Below are positions 1 to 8,292 of a DNA stretch of 64,000 bases, one piece after another. Every line of letters starts with the position of its first letter. The first letter of the stretch is position 1. Under the pieces are notes generated by a model. It searched no databases. It was given only the letters and a program-made list of their open reading frames with translations, and was not told the origin of the DNA. The DNA comes from an uncultured Sphingomonadaceae bacterium. Lineage in GTDB: Bacteria; Pseudomonadota; Alphaproteobacteria; Sphingomonadales; Sphingomonadaceae. The stretch lies in the NCBI GenBank assembly GCA_947258815.1, contig CAMYJW010000030.1, positions 682,001 through 746,000 on the forward strand, read 5' to 3'. The translations under genes were made by a program, and so were the position numbers.

Positions 1-716
1 AAATAGAGAAAGATCGAATCGGAAGGCATATGCCGCCCCGGCCCGAACACGATCTCCGCTTCGCTGGCGATCAGGCGATTGCGGCCTCGGCCGATATCGT
101 CGATGTCAGTCACCATGAAATTGATATGATGCAACGCGGTGCTGGCGCGCCGGGCAATGCCAAAGCTGTGATGCAGCGGGTTGGGAAAGCTGCGCATCCA
201 GTACATCACATCATCGATCTGATCGGAAATTCTAAAGCCCAGCACATCGTTATAAAACGCCACGCTCTTTGCAACATCGGGGGTGCCGATAACGCAATGA
301 CCAAGCCGGGCGATCTTGATAAGCTGCGGTTCGTAAGGCTTTGCCGCGCGCGCCATCTCGCCATAAATCTCAACTTCGATGCCAACCGGGTCGGTAAACC
401 GAAACGCATCGTCAAGCTTCAGCATATCAAGCTCCGCCCGCGCGACGGGGCGGGTTGCAACGCCCAGCCCCTCCAGATGAGCACGCGCCGCTTCGCAATC
501 CTGGCCTTGCGCCAAAGCAAACGCGATCCGCGCCAGCCCTGGCTTATCGGCACGGGTCAGCACCAGATCGTGGTGCTTGTCGCTGCATCGCAGGAACGCG
601 CTGTCACCCACGCGCTCGGTCAGATTAAGATCGCTCACATCACGGTAAAATTCCACCGAGCGATCCACATCGCTGACCCCCAGCGCAACATAACCAAGGC
701 CCTTGAAACGTATCAT
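1..716 (-). CDS. Two-domain VOC family protein, type I extradiol dioxygenase-like (C-terminus cut by window edge)
   Basis: The reading frame starts with ATG at 716 and is open to the left edge, giving 238 codons without a stop, so it is partial. The N-terminal half starts with RFKGLGYVALGVSDVDRSVEFY and is the first beta-alpha-beta-beta-beta module. The second begins near residue 135. Likely iron ligands are His140 (ARLGHCVIG) and His197 (LHHINF); the third ligand, a Glu, lies beyond the edge. The closing motif FGPGRHMPSDSIFLYF is typical of dihydroxybiphenyl/HsaC-type extradiol dioxygenases, which cleave catechols next to the hydroxyls. The start overlaps the stop of the upstream acyl-CoA synthetase (ATGA), so the two are translationally coupled. 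The ring-cleavage role is inferred from family and neighbours. Confidence 0.85.
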   Translation of the reverse strand, partial: MIRFKGLGYVALGVSDVDRSVEFYRDVSDLNLTERVGDSAFLRCSDKHHDLVLTRADKPGLARIAFALAQGQDCEAARAHLEGLGVATRPVARAELDMLKLDDAFRFTDPVGIEVEIYGEMARAAKPYEPQLIKIARLGHCVIGTPDVAKSVAFYNDVLGFRISDQIDDVMYWMRSFPNPLHHSFGIARRASTALHHINFMVTDIDDIGRGRNRLIASEAEIVFGPGRHMPSDSIFLY

Positions 717-2215
717 CTGGATTTAACCTCCGAAAGGATTGGTGCATCGCGAGATCCGTTTTCCCGCGCGATAATGACATCCCGGATGCGACGTTTGGCA
801 AGCTTGCCTGATGCTTCGCGTGGCAGGGATTTCCAAAATTCGATCAGGCGCGGCACTTTGAAGCGCGCCAGCCGCGGTTCGAGAAAAGCTTCCACGTCCG
901 CTGCGGTGATCGCCGGATCGCTGCATTCGACAACCGCCAGCAGCCGCTCTCCATATTCAGGATCAGGCACACCGATCGCGGCGCAATCATCAATGCCGGG
1001 CATCGCCATCATCTGCCCTTCAACTTCGGCGGGATAGATGTTGACCCCGCCGGAAATGACGACATCGGTACGGCGGTCATGGACGAAGAGATAGCCATCG
1101 GCGTCAAGGTGGCCCATATCATCGCAGGCCAGCGCATCGCCCCGCTGCATGGCCGCTCTTTTTTCCGGGTCGTGGCGATAGGTGAAATCGGAATAGCCCC
1201 AAGGCGCCGCGCAAATCTCGCCGATGGTGCCGGTTTCGCATGGCTCGCCTTCCGGCGTGCGAACCGACAGCGTAACGCCATCGACCGCGCGGCCCACCGT
1301 GCCCGGCCGTTCCAGCCATTCCTCGCTGGTGCAGAAGGTGACAGGCCCAGTTTCGGTCGATCCGTAATATTCCCGCAGCACCGGCCCCCACCAGTCGATC
1401 ATCGCCGCTTTGATATCCGGCGGGCACGGCGCACCGGCATGGAGAACCCCGCGAAGCGAGGACAGATCATGGGCCGCGCGATCTGCCTGGGGCAAATTCA
1501 GCAACCGCACGAACAAGGTTGGCACAAGGAAGCTGTGCGTGATGCGGTGCTTTGCGATCATTCGCAGAAACGTTTTCGGATCGAACCGGTCCATGAGGAC
1601 CAGCGTCGATGCAGGATCTGCGATCACCGTCTGCGCATAAAGCAAGGGCGCGGCATGATAGAGCGGCGTTGGCAGCAACACTCTTACCTCATCCGAAAAG
1701 CCGTAAACATGTCGCCGCAGGCGCAGCGACCGCTCGGCCTGCTGCGTGGTTGGCAGATCGCGCACCACCGCCTTGGGCTTGCCCGTGGTCCCTGATGTAT
1801 AAAGAATGCTGGGCCGCGCGGCGGCAGGCTCGGCCGAATGGGGCGGATATCCGCTCGTCCATGCATCCCATACCGCAGCATCCGAAACGGGCAGCAGCGC
1901 CAGCCCCTGCCTTTGCGCAAGCGCTTCAAAGCAAGGCAGATCGGTATGCGCGAACAGCACCCGCGCGCCGCAATCGCCGATAATATAATCAAGCTCGGAA
2001 TACGTGAGATGCCAGTTGAGCGGCACCGGAAACGCGCCAAGATGGCGGATCGCAAGAACCGCTTCAAGAAACGCAATGTCATTGCGCAGATAAAGCGCAA
2101 CCGCATCGCCGGGGGCAACGCCAATGCCTTCCAGCGCGCTGACAATCCGCAGCGCCCGCTCATCGACTTGTGGTCCCTCGCGGCGAACATCGTTGAATAG
2201 TATGCTCCCCGCCAT
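713..2215 (-). CDS. AMP-dependent acyl-CoA synthetase (ANL superfamily)
   Basis: A 500-residue adenylate-forming enzyme that would activate a carboxylic acid to its CoA thioester. The P-loop-like motif ILYTSGTTGKPKAVVRD, the YYGSTETG motif, DMGHLDADGYLFVHDRRTDVVISGGVNIYP and the C-terminal catalytic lysine in REASGKLAKR are all present. The frame extends up to 2233, but the ATG at 2215 (MAGSILF) lies one base after the stop of the upstream hydrolase and fits homologues better. It sits between a fumarylacetoacetase-like hydrolase and an extradiol dioxygenase in one minus-strand operon, so the substrate may be an intermediate of the same ring degradation pathway. Confidence 0.93.
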   Translation of the reverse strand: MAGSILFNDVRREGPQVDERALRIVSALEGIGVAPGDAVALYLRNDIAFLEAVLAIRHLGAFPVPLNWHLTYSELDYIIGDCGARVLFAHTDLPCFEALAQRQGLALLPVSDAAVWDAWTSGYPPHSAEPAAARPSILYTSGTTGKPKAVVRDLPTTQQAERSLRLRRHVYGFSDEVRVLLPTPLYHAAPLLYAQTVIADPASTLVLMDRFDPKTFLRMIAKHRITHSFLVPTLFVRLLNLPQADRAAHDLSSLRGVLHAGAPCPPDIKAAMIDWWGPVLREYYGSTETGPVTFCTSEEWLERPGTVGRAVDGVTLSVRTPEGEPCETGTIGEICAAPWGYSDFTYRHDPEKRAAMQRGDALACDDMGHLDADGYLFVHDRRTDVVISGGVNIYPAEVEGQMMAMPGIDDCAAIGVPDPEYGERLLAVVECSDPAITAADVEAFLEPRLARFKVPRLIEFWKSLPREASGKLAKRRIRDVIIARENGSRDAPILSEVKSR

Positions 2216-2216
2216 A

Positions 2217-2999
2217 TCAGGTGCCTGCAACAACGCGATTGCGCAGCGTGCCGATGCCGGAAATCTCTATTTCAACAAGATCGCCCGGCTTCATCTGTTG
2301 CGGCAGGCCATCGGTGCCCATCCACAGCACATCGCCGGGATAGATCGTGGCATAGCGGGATATTTCGGCGATATAGGCCGGAACATCGAACACCATTGCT
2401 CCGGTGTCGAAATCCTCAACTTTCTCGCCATTAAGCCAGACGCGCGTGTGCATATCGGCCGGGTCCAGCCCGGTGACGATCCACGGCCCCATCGGCTTGA
2501 ACGTATCGGCATTCTTGCTGCGCCGCATCGTCCGGTCGCTCTTGTGCCAGGTCCGCTCGCTGATATCGTTGCCGATGGTGTATCCGAACACGCAATCCAT
2601 CGCCTCTTCGCGAGAGACATTGCGCGCCTTTTTGCCGAACACGACCACCAGTTCCGCCTCATATTCGAAGGCATCGCTTGAATCGGCAGGCTTTACGATC
2701 TCGCCCTCATGCGCAAGCAGCGCATTGTTGGAGCGATAGCCGATTTCCGGCACCGTCGGGATCACCGGCTCAAGACCGGCGCGACGATACATCTTGTCGA
2801 TATGTTCAAGATAATTGATGCCCCCGGCATAGAACGTGCCGGGTAGCACCGGAACCAGCAGCTCCACATCGGTGAGCGCGAAGTTCTTGCCCGTATGCCG
2901 CCAGTCCTCAAACGGAGAACCTTCCACCGCGGCAACCATATCGCCTTCGACAATTCCAAAAGCGATTTGACCATCCTTGTTGAAGCGGCACCAGATCAC
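2217..2999 (-). CDS. Fumarylacetoacetate hydrolase family protein
   Basis: About 260 residues, a normal length for single-domain FAH-family hydrolases/decarboxylases that act on 2-oxo or 1,3-dioxo acids from ring cleavage. The family core is visible: FYAGGINYLEHIDKM, an acidic metal site in FEYEAELVVVFGKKARNVS, GYTIGNDISERTW, and the end motif GDVLWMGTDG with GDLVEIEISGIGTLRNRV. The longest frame starts with TTG at 3005, but the GTG at 2999 has a GAGAGGA ribosome-binding site seven bases upstream and is preferred. It is the third step of an apparent hydroxylation, ring cleavage and C-C hydrolysis set. Confidence 0.92.
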   Translation of the reverse strand: MIWCRFNKDGQIAFGIVEGDMVAAVEGSPFEDWRHTGKNFALTDVELLVPVLPGTFYAGGINYLEHIDKMYRRAGLEPVIPTVPEIGYRSNNALLAHEGEIVKPADSSDAFEYEAELVVVFGKKARNVSREEAMDCVFGYTIGNDISERTWHKSDRTMRRSKNADTFKPMGPWIVTGLDPADMHTRVWLNGEKVEDFDTGAMVFDVPAYIAEISRYATIYPGDVLWMGTDGLPQQMKPGDLVEIEISGIGTLRNRVVAGT

Positions 3000-3051
3000 T
3001 GACAATCCTCTCGGTTATGGTCGCGCCGGAAATCCGGCTGCGGCCAATGAT

Positions 3052-3651
3052 TTACTTACTGGAAACGTCGATCGTCGCGGTGCCAAGCGCGGCCCGCTGG
3101 CGCACTGCCAGCGCCCAGGGATCCTTTTCGATATCCTTGTAGGCGAGCAGCTCCTCCTCGCTCGCGCCTGCGCGCATCTGCTCCAGCATTTCTTCCGGGT
3201 GGATCGTGAAACCAACCGGATTGCGGGCAAAAATCTCGCCGTTCATAAAGGCGATCGCGTCATCCATTTCCGCAAACCGGTCGACCATCATCTCCACGAT
3301 ATTGCCATCGGGATCGCGGTAGTAGAACGAGATCGTCGGGCCGTGGTTGCAGGTCACTCTGGGCATGATGTCCAGTTCCTTGAGCTCCTCATACTTCGTC
3401 AGCACGTCCCGCGCGGAGCCGAACGTGAAGGCGATGTGCTGCAGGCCGGGGCTCACCGCATCCTTCTCATGCGGCTCGCCCGGCATCTGGGCAAAGCCGA
3501 TACGGTGATGTTCGTCATCATAGCGCAGGAATGTGATCGGCGGATTGGTGTAGGCAATCTCGGCACCGATCACCGCGCAATACCACTTGGTCATCTCTTC
3601 CGAGCGATATGTGTTGAGAACGATATGTGCGAGTTTGGTCGGCTTGATCAT
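3052..3651 (-). CDS. VOC family protein (glyoxalase/extradiol dioxygenase-like)
   Basis: A 199-residue protein with a vicinal oxygen chelate fold over its first 125 residues. Probable metal ligands are His9 (KLAHIVLN), His72 (LQHIAFTF) and Glu120 (PDGNIVEMMVD). The last 75 residues form an additional charged tail. AGAGGT lies five bases before the ATG. A separate two-domain extradiol-type protein lies at the other end of this operon, so this one may be a second dioxygenase, an isomerase or another VOC enzyme. It is cotranscribed with the HsaA-like hydroxylase and the FAH hydrolase. Confidence 0.85.
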   Translation of the reverse strand: MIKPTKLAHIVLNTYRSEEMTKWYCAVIGAEIAYTNPPITFLRYDDEHHRIGFAQMPGEPHEKDAVSPGLQHIAFTFGSARDVLTKYEELKELDIMPRVTCNHGPTISFYYRDPDGNIVEMMVDRFAEMDDAIAFMNGEIFARNPVGFTIHPEEMLEQMRAGASEEELLAYKDIEKDPWALAVRQRAALGTATIDVSSK

Positions 3652-3714
3652 AATTACCTCTCGTGCCGTTTCTGTATCGTCAATTGTTGAGGCCGCCTGT
3701 GAAGTGACGAGCCG

Positions 3715-4923
3715 TCAGATCATCGTGTCCTGGCTGGCGCCGGTGAGCAGAAAAGCCCCCAGACCGCGCGCAACGGAATTGAAATTGCCGGTCGGATGGA
3801 CACTGGCCGCCTCCAGATTGCGCATGATCCGGCCAAACGGCAGGCTGTCTTCATAAATTGCCGAGCCGCCCAGTGCGCTGAACAGCGCCCGCGCATGGAT
3901 CAGGCAACGCCCGGAAACTTCTGAGGCCTGCGCCCGCATCAGCAATCGTTCGTGCACGCCGGGGCGAACGCCCGCGGCCGCGCTGTCCGACAGGGTTTGA
4001 AGATTGCGAAACAGGGTTGCCTTCATCTCGTCCAGCGCCAGAGCGGCCTTTGCACACACCAGTTGCGCATCAGGATTTTCAACAAGCGCATTCCCGCGCT
4101 TGTCCCGCTTGGTGCTGCCATAGGCGATGAATGCGTCGAGCATCGCCTGCAGGCCGCCGATGCAGCCGGTGGTGATAGACCGGAAGAACAGCTGTATATT
4201 GGGCATGAGATAGAGCGGTCCGGGATTGGTTCGCCGCCCCGGCAGATCCTCATTGAGATTGTCGATGTGGCTTAGCGTCGCATAAGCGGGCACGAACAGA
4301 TCGGTGACGCGAACATCCTGACTGCCGGTGGCTTTCAGGCCCATCACGCGCCAGGCGTCGATCACTTCGCAATCCTGCCGCCGGATGACGAAAACCTTGT
4401 GGTCCGCCGGATCTTCCTGCGTGATAGCACCCAGCATCAGCCAGTCCGAATAATCGCTGCCGCTGGAAAATTTCCAGTGGCCGGTCAGCCGGTATCCGCC
4501 TTCGACAGGAACCGCTTTGCCGCTCGGCGCATAAGAGGAGGCGATCAGGGCGTCGGAATTTTCGCCCCACACCTTTTCCTGGATGCGCTCGTCAAACAAG
4601 GCGAGATGGAAGGCATGGCCGACATAGACCGAAAACACCCAAGCGGCCGACATATCGCCTTGCGCCAACGCAATGTGCATCTTCGCGAAATCCGATGGAT
4701 CAAGCTCAAACCCGCCCCAGCGGCGCGGTTGCAACACGCGCACGAACCCGCCGCTGCGAATGTCGTCGATCGTGCGCGGATCGAGCCGGCGTCGCTGCTC
4801 ATCCTCGGGCGCGCGTGCGATCAGATCGGGAATCATCCGGTGCGCGGCGGCAACCAGCTCGTCTGCGCCTTGCTGCGCACAATCGAGCGCCGATGGCGCC
4901 AGCCCGGCTGGCTGGCTGCTCAC
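3715..4923 (-). CDS. HsaA-like flavin-dependent monooxygenase (acyl-CoA dehydrogenase fold)
   Basis: A 402-residue protein of the group D flavin monooxygenase family that uses an acyl-CoA dehydrogenase fold for hydroxylation of phenols (HsaA, HpaH-type oxygenase). Visible landmarks are GGFVRVLQPRRWGGFELDP, QGDMSAAWVFSVYVGHAF, WKFSSGSDYSDWLMLGA and VMGLKATGSQDVRV. The GTG start overlaps the stop of the upstream LLM gene (GTGA). Such oxygenases need reduced flavin from a separate reductase, and none lies directly in the operon. Its neighbours (two VOC proteins, FAH hydrolase) support ortho-hydroxylation of a phenolic ring before extradiol cleavage. An acyl-CoA dehydrogenase role is less likely. 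Confidence 0.85.
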   Translation of the reverse strand: MSSQPAGLAPSALDCAQQGADELVAAAHRMIPDLIARAPEDEQRRRLDPRTIDDIRSGGFVRVLQPRRWGGFELDPSDFAKMHIALAQGDMSAAWVFSVYVGHAFHLALFDERIQEKVWGENSDALIASSYAPSGKAVPVEGGYRLTGHWKFSSGSDYSDWLMLGAITQEDPADHKVFVIRRQDCEVIDAWRVMGLKATGSQDVRVTDLFVPAYATLSHIDNLNEDLPGRRTNPGPLYLMPNIQLFFRSITTGCIGGLQAMLDAFIAYGSTKRDKRGNALVENPDAQLVCAKAALALDEMKATLFRNLQTLSDSAAAGVRPGVHERLLMRAQASEVSGRCLIHARALFSALGGSAIYEDSLPFGRIMRNLEAASVHPTGNFNSVARGLGAFLLTGASQDTMI

Positions 4924-6005
4924 GCCGCCGTCCTTACCAACGCATCGAACTTCAGGCGCGGCATCACTTTTTCGGCGAAGATGTTCATCGAAGTCAGAAC
5001 TTCTTCGGTGGCAATCCCGCCCACGTCGAACAGCAGGTTCAGTTCATCGAACCCACCCATCAGTTCGTATGCCAGATGCAGGCGATCGACCACTTCGTCA
5101 GGCGAACCGGCGATCCAAGACTGGCCGGCCTTGCCGCTGGCGTCATCGCTGCGGCCAAAGCCCTTGGCAATCTCGATCAGGCTTTCGCTCCACCCCTGTT
5201 TCGCAAAAATCTCTTTGCCCAGCGTCTTGTAGTTGAACATGTAGTCCATCCAGTAATCGCGGGCGCTTTCGCCATCCTCGCGCACGAAGATGAACGCCGC
5301 CACGACAACGCGTGCATCCGCCGGATCGCGACCGGCCTCACGCCATGTTTCGCGATAGAGATCGGCCATCGGCCGGGCGCCATCATATCCGGTGGCGACA
5401 GTCAGCAATGAAAGCTTGTGCCCGGCGAGCGCGGCCTCGCGCGCGGTTGCTTCGGTGTTTCCGGTTGCCCGCACGATCGGGATGGACTTGTCAGAATAAG
5501 TGCGCGGCTCAAGACGGAAATCATCAAGCGGCGGCCGGAACTTGCCTTCCCATGTAACCGAAGGCTCGTTCCACAAGCGCTCAAGCAGTTCGAGATTTTC
5601 CGAATTGATTTCATGGCCATCTTCGACATTCTGACCGAAAAGCTTGAATACGTGCGGCGTAATGCCGCTGCCAAAACCGATCTGCGCGCGGCCCTTGCTC
5701 AGAAGGTCCAGCGTGGCGAAATCTTCCGCCAGACGCACCGGATCATTGTTTGGTAAAAGCGAAATTGCCGTGCCCAGCGTAATGCGCGAGGTCTGCCCCG
5801 CCACTGCCGCGAGAATCATCTGCGGGTTGGAAACGATGTATTTGTTTCCGTGGTGCTCGCCGACCCAGAATCCTTCAAACCCCAGTTTTTCGGCAAGGAT
5901 GGCCTGATCCACAATTCCCTGAAACCGCTCGGCCTGGCTCTCGTTATAAGCCTTGGTGTGCGGATCGGGGAGATGGTCTCCCAGTGACACGACGTGATAT
6001 TTCAT
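4920..6005 (-). CDS. LLM class flavin-dependent oxidoreductase (luciferase-like monooxygenase)
   Basis: About 361 residues with the bacterial luciferase TIM-barrel pattern: GFEGFWVGEHHGNKY, ITLGTAISLLPNNDPVRLAEDFATLD, GRAQIGFGSG, and a C-terminal GSPDEVVDRLHLAYELMGGFDELNL. Enzymes of this class use FMNH2 (some F420) for oxygenation or dehydrogenation. The frame opens further upstream, but the ATG at 6005 (MKYHVVSLGDH) has AGAAGAGGT five bases before it. It is the first gene of the minus-strand ring-cleavage operon and is divergent from a LysR regulator, with about 110 bases of shared promoter between them. Confidence 0.9.
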   Translation of the reverse strand: MKYHVVSLGDHLPDPHTKAYNESQAERFQGIVDQAILAEKLGFEGFWVGEHHGNKYIVSNPQMILAAVAGQTSRITLGTAISLLPNNDPVRLAEDFATLDLLSKGRAQIGFGSGITPHVFKLFGQNVEDGHEINSENLELLERLWNEPSVTWEGKFRPPLDDFRLEPRTYSDKSIPIVRATGNTEATAREAALAGHKLSLLTVATGYDGARPMADLYRETWREAGRDPADARVVVAAFIFVREDGESARDYWMDYMFNYKTLGKEIFAKQGWSESLIEIAKGFGRSDDASGKAGQSWIAGSPDEVVDRLHLAYELMGGFDELNLLFDVGGIATEEVLTSMNIFAEKVMPRLKFDALVRTAA

Positions 6006-6115
6006 GGACACCTCTTCTGATTTTGTCCGGCTAATCTGACGCATCGCTTCAATAATAAAAAATAATTGTTTTGAATAAGTCGCATATGTAAGGGTTATGG
6101 ATTGGAAAGGATGAT
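6006..6115. promoter_or_regulatory. Divergent promoter region between the LLM operon and the LysR regulator
   Basis: This 110-base gap separates the minus-strand ring-cleavage operon and the plus-strand LysR gene, the classic arrangement for LysR control. It holds an AT-rich stretch at about 6048-6080 in an otherwise GC-rich region, where promoter and LysR boxes would be expected. No clear T-N11-A box could be singled out. Confidence 0.5.
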
Positions 6116-7084
6116 GTGCCTGTGGAGTTCCGTCAGATCCGCGATTTTCTTGCCGTCTATGAAGAAGGTGGCTTCACCCGCGCGGCTGCCCGCAACAATG
6201 CAACGCAGCCGGGCATCAGCGTGAGCATCGCCGCGCTTGAGGCTGAACTGGGCTGCACATTGTTCGAACGGGTCGCGCGCGGTGCCAAGCCGACACAGGC
6301 CGGTTCCCGGTTCTATCGCAATGCGCTGCGCATTCATGAAGAGATGGAGCGCGCGAAAAGCGAGATGCAGATACTGGCGGGGCAGATATCCGGCACTGTC
6401 ACCGTTGGCCTGCCGACGATGATCTTCCGGGGCCGCCTCGCGCCAATGCTGCTTGAATATTCAGAACGGTTTCCGGCAGTGGAGCTCAAGCTTATCGATG
6501 CGGGAAGCAGCGAGCGACTGACCAACCTTATACTCGCAGGCGAGCTGGACTTTGCACTGATCCTGCAAACCTACGCCGATATGCGCGTGGAGGTTGAGCC
6601 GTTCTACCAGTCCCGGCTCGCACTGGTAAGCGGCGGCCGATCCATCGCCCGGTCGCAGCAGGACATCCGAATTGAGGATCTGGAACCGCTCAAACTGGTG
6701 ATGCCATCCAAGGGCAACGCCTTCCGGGCCTTTCTGGACGGTATCATTCAGGTCAACAAAGTGCAGTCCGCACAAAGCATCGCCGTCGACGGGCTGAACG
6801 AGATGATGGAATTTCTGCACATTTCAGGCTGGAGCACGTTTCTGCCGATGATCGCGGTATACAATGAACTGATATCCGATGATTTCACCGCCATCCCGTT
6901 CAAGGACAGCGCGTTCGATTTTCTGTATCTCGTCGCCCGATCACCCAGCACGCCGCTTTCCGCGGCAGCTTCCGCGTTCCTTGAACTCCTGCGCAAGGAA
7001 CTGAAAGTGATCGATCGATCGCTTCTGCAAAAATATGATCTGAGCAAAGGCCTCATCACGCGAGAGCCCGACATCCAGTCGTGA
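6116..7084 (+). CDS. LysR family transcriptional regulator
   Basis: A 322-residue regulator. The N-terminal winged helix-turn-helix is clear (EFRQIRDFLAVYEEGGFTRAAARNNATQPGISVSIAALEAELGCTLFERVARGAKPTQAG), followed by a periplasmic-binding-protein-like effector domain from about residue 90. It starts with GTG at 6116; a second GTG two codons later is possible. It is transcribed away from the LLM/HsaA-like operon and is the likely effector-responsive regulator of that ring-cleavage pathway. It converges on the ABC exporter operon downstream. Confidence 0.94.
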   Translation: MPVEFRQIRDFLAVYEEGGFTRAAARNNATQPGISVSIAALEAELGCTLFERVARGAKPTQAGSRFYRNALRIHEEMERAKSEMQILAGQISGTVTVGLPTMIFRGRLAPMLLEYSERFPAVELKLIDAGSSERLTNLILAGELDFALILQTYADMRVEVEPFYQSRLALVSGGRSIARSQQDIRIEDLEPLKLVMPSKGNAFRAFLDGIIQVNKVQSAQSIAVDGLNEMMEFLHISGWSTFLPMIAVYNELISDDFTAIPFKDSAFDFLYLVARSPSTPLSAAASAFLELLRKELKVIDRSLLQKYDLSKGLITREPDIQS

Positions 7085-7166
7085 GATGCGGCCGCGCGGC
7101 AGTGTCTGTTGGGCTGGTGTCAACACGATCCCGGCGAACAACGGACGGTTTTATGAGGTATGACGG

Positions 7167-8291
7167 TCAGGCCATCGTTCCGATCGTGCGACGAAAACGC
7201 GAAAGCGCGACCAGGAAGAACACTGCGCCAATCGCCGCGATCGCAAGGAACTGCGGCCACACCACCTCGATTCCGGCTCCCCGGTAAAGGACGGCCTGAG
7301 CCATCTTGACAAAATGGGTTGTCGGCGCGGCCAGCATAATGCTCTGCACCAACTCCGGCATGCTTTCACGCGGGGTCATCCCGCCCGAAAGCAGCATAAG
7401 CGGAAGCAGGACCAGCATCAGCAGCAGGCCGAACTGCGGCATCGATCGGGCAACCGTGCCCATGAAGATGCCCATCGATGTCGTCGCGAAAAGATGCAGG
7501 GCCGCTCCGGCCAGAAACAGGGGGATCGATCCGCTGATCGGAACCGCCAGAATGCCTTCGACAACACTCACCAGCGACAAGGCACAGGCGACAAGCACCA
7601 CCAGCCCCATCGAAAGAACCTTGCTCGCCATGATCTCGAAAGGCGTAACCGGCATGACCAGCAGATGTTCGATGGTACTATGCTCGCGCTCACGGATAAG
7701 CGCGGCGCCGGTCAGAATTATCGACAGCATGGTCACGTTGTTGATGACTTCCATAACCGCACCGAACCAGCTTTGAGCCAACGTCGGATTGAAACGCGCG
7801 CGCAATGTCAGATCAACAGGCGGAGCCGCGGCCCTTCGCGTGCCGCGCACAAATTCCGCAACCTCGCCCTGAACGATCTGCTGAACGTAACCGCCGCCAC
7901 TGAACGCCTGGCTCATCCGGGTTGCATCAACATTGAGCTGAACGGTCGGCTGCCTGCTTGCAAGCACGTCTCGCTGGAAATTCGGCGGGATATCAACGAC
8001 AAACGTATATTCGCCCGAATCCAGCCCGGGATCGACCTTATCGAGACCGATCATCGCCGGACGGGAAAAATGAGGCGGATAAAATGCGCTGGTAATGCGG
8101 GTTGAAAGCGGGGACTGATCCTCATCGACAATGGCAATCGCGGCCTTGTGCAGCGTTTCGGGGATGCCCGACGCTGCGACATAGATACCAAGCGAAAAGG
8201 CATAAAAGATCAGGAACAGCATCATCGGATCGCGCCACAGGCTGCGCAATTCCTTGATCGCGAGATTGAGGACGTTGGCCAGACTGCGCAT
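7167..8291 (-). CDS. ABC-2 type transporter permease (YhhJ-like)
   Basis: A 374-residue membrane protein with one N-terminal transmembrane helix, a large periplasmic region (about residues 45-170) and five or six C-terminal helices (NNVTMLSIILTGAALIRERE, LVVLVACALSLVSVVEG, LLLMLVLLPLMLLSGGMTP). The RERE segment before EHLLVMPVTPFEIMASK is characteristic of ABC-2 exporters. The ATG follows the stop of the fused ATPase-permease with one base between them. With the HlyD, RbbA-like and outer membrane genes it makes a complete export system like E. coli YhiI-RbbA-YhhJ. Confidence 0.93.
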   Translation of the reverse strand: MRSLANVLNLAIKELRSLWRDPMMLFLIFYAFSLGIYVAASGIPETLHKAAIAIVDEDQSPLSTRITSAFYPPHFSRPAMIGLDKVDPGLDSGEYTFVVDIPPNFQRDVLASRQPTVQLNVDATRMSQAFSGGGYVQQIVQGEVAEFVRGTRRAAAPPVDLTLRARFNPTLAQSWFGAVMEVINNVTMLSIILTGAALIREREHSTIEHLLVMPVTPFEIMASKVLSMGLVVLVACALSLVSVVEGILAVPISGSIPLFLAGAALHLFATTSMGIFMGTVARSMPQFGLLLMLVLLPLMLLSGGMTPRESMPELVQSIMLAAPTTHFVKMAQAVLYRGAGIEVVWPQFLAIAAIGAVFFLVALSRFRRTIGTMA

Positions 8292-8292
8292 C

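Noticed and set aside
30-1037. Long open frame on the plus strand across the extradiol and synthetase genes
   Set aside because: It is antisense to two well-supported genes and its translation has no recognisable domain; GC-rich codon bias makes such shadow frames common here.
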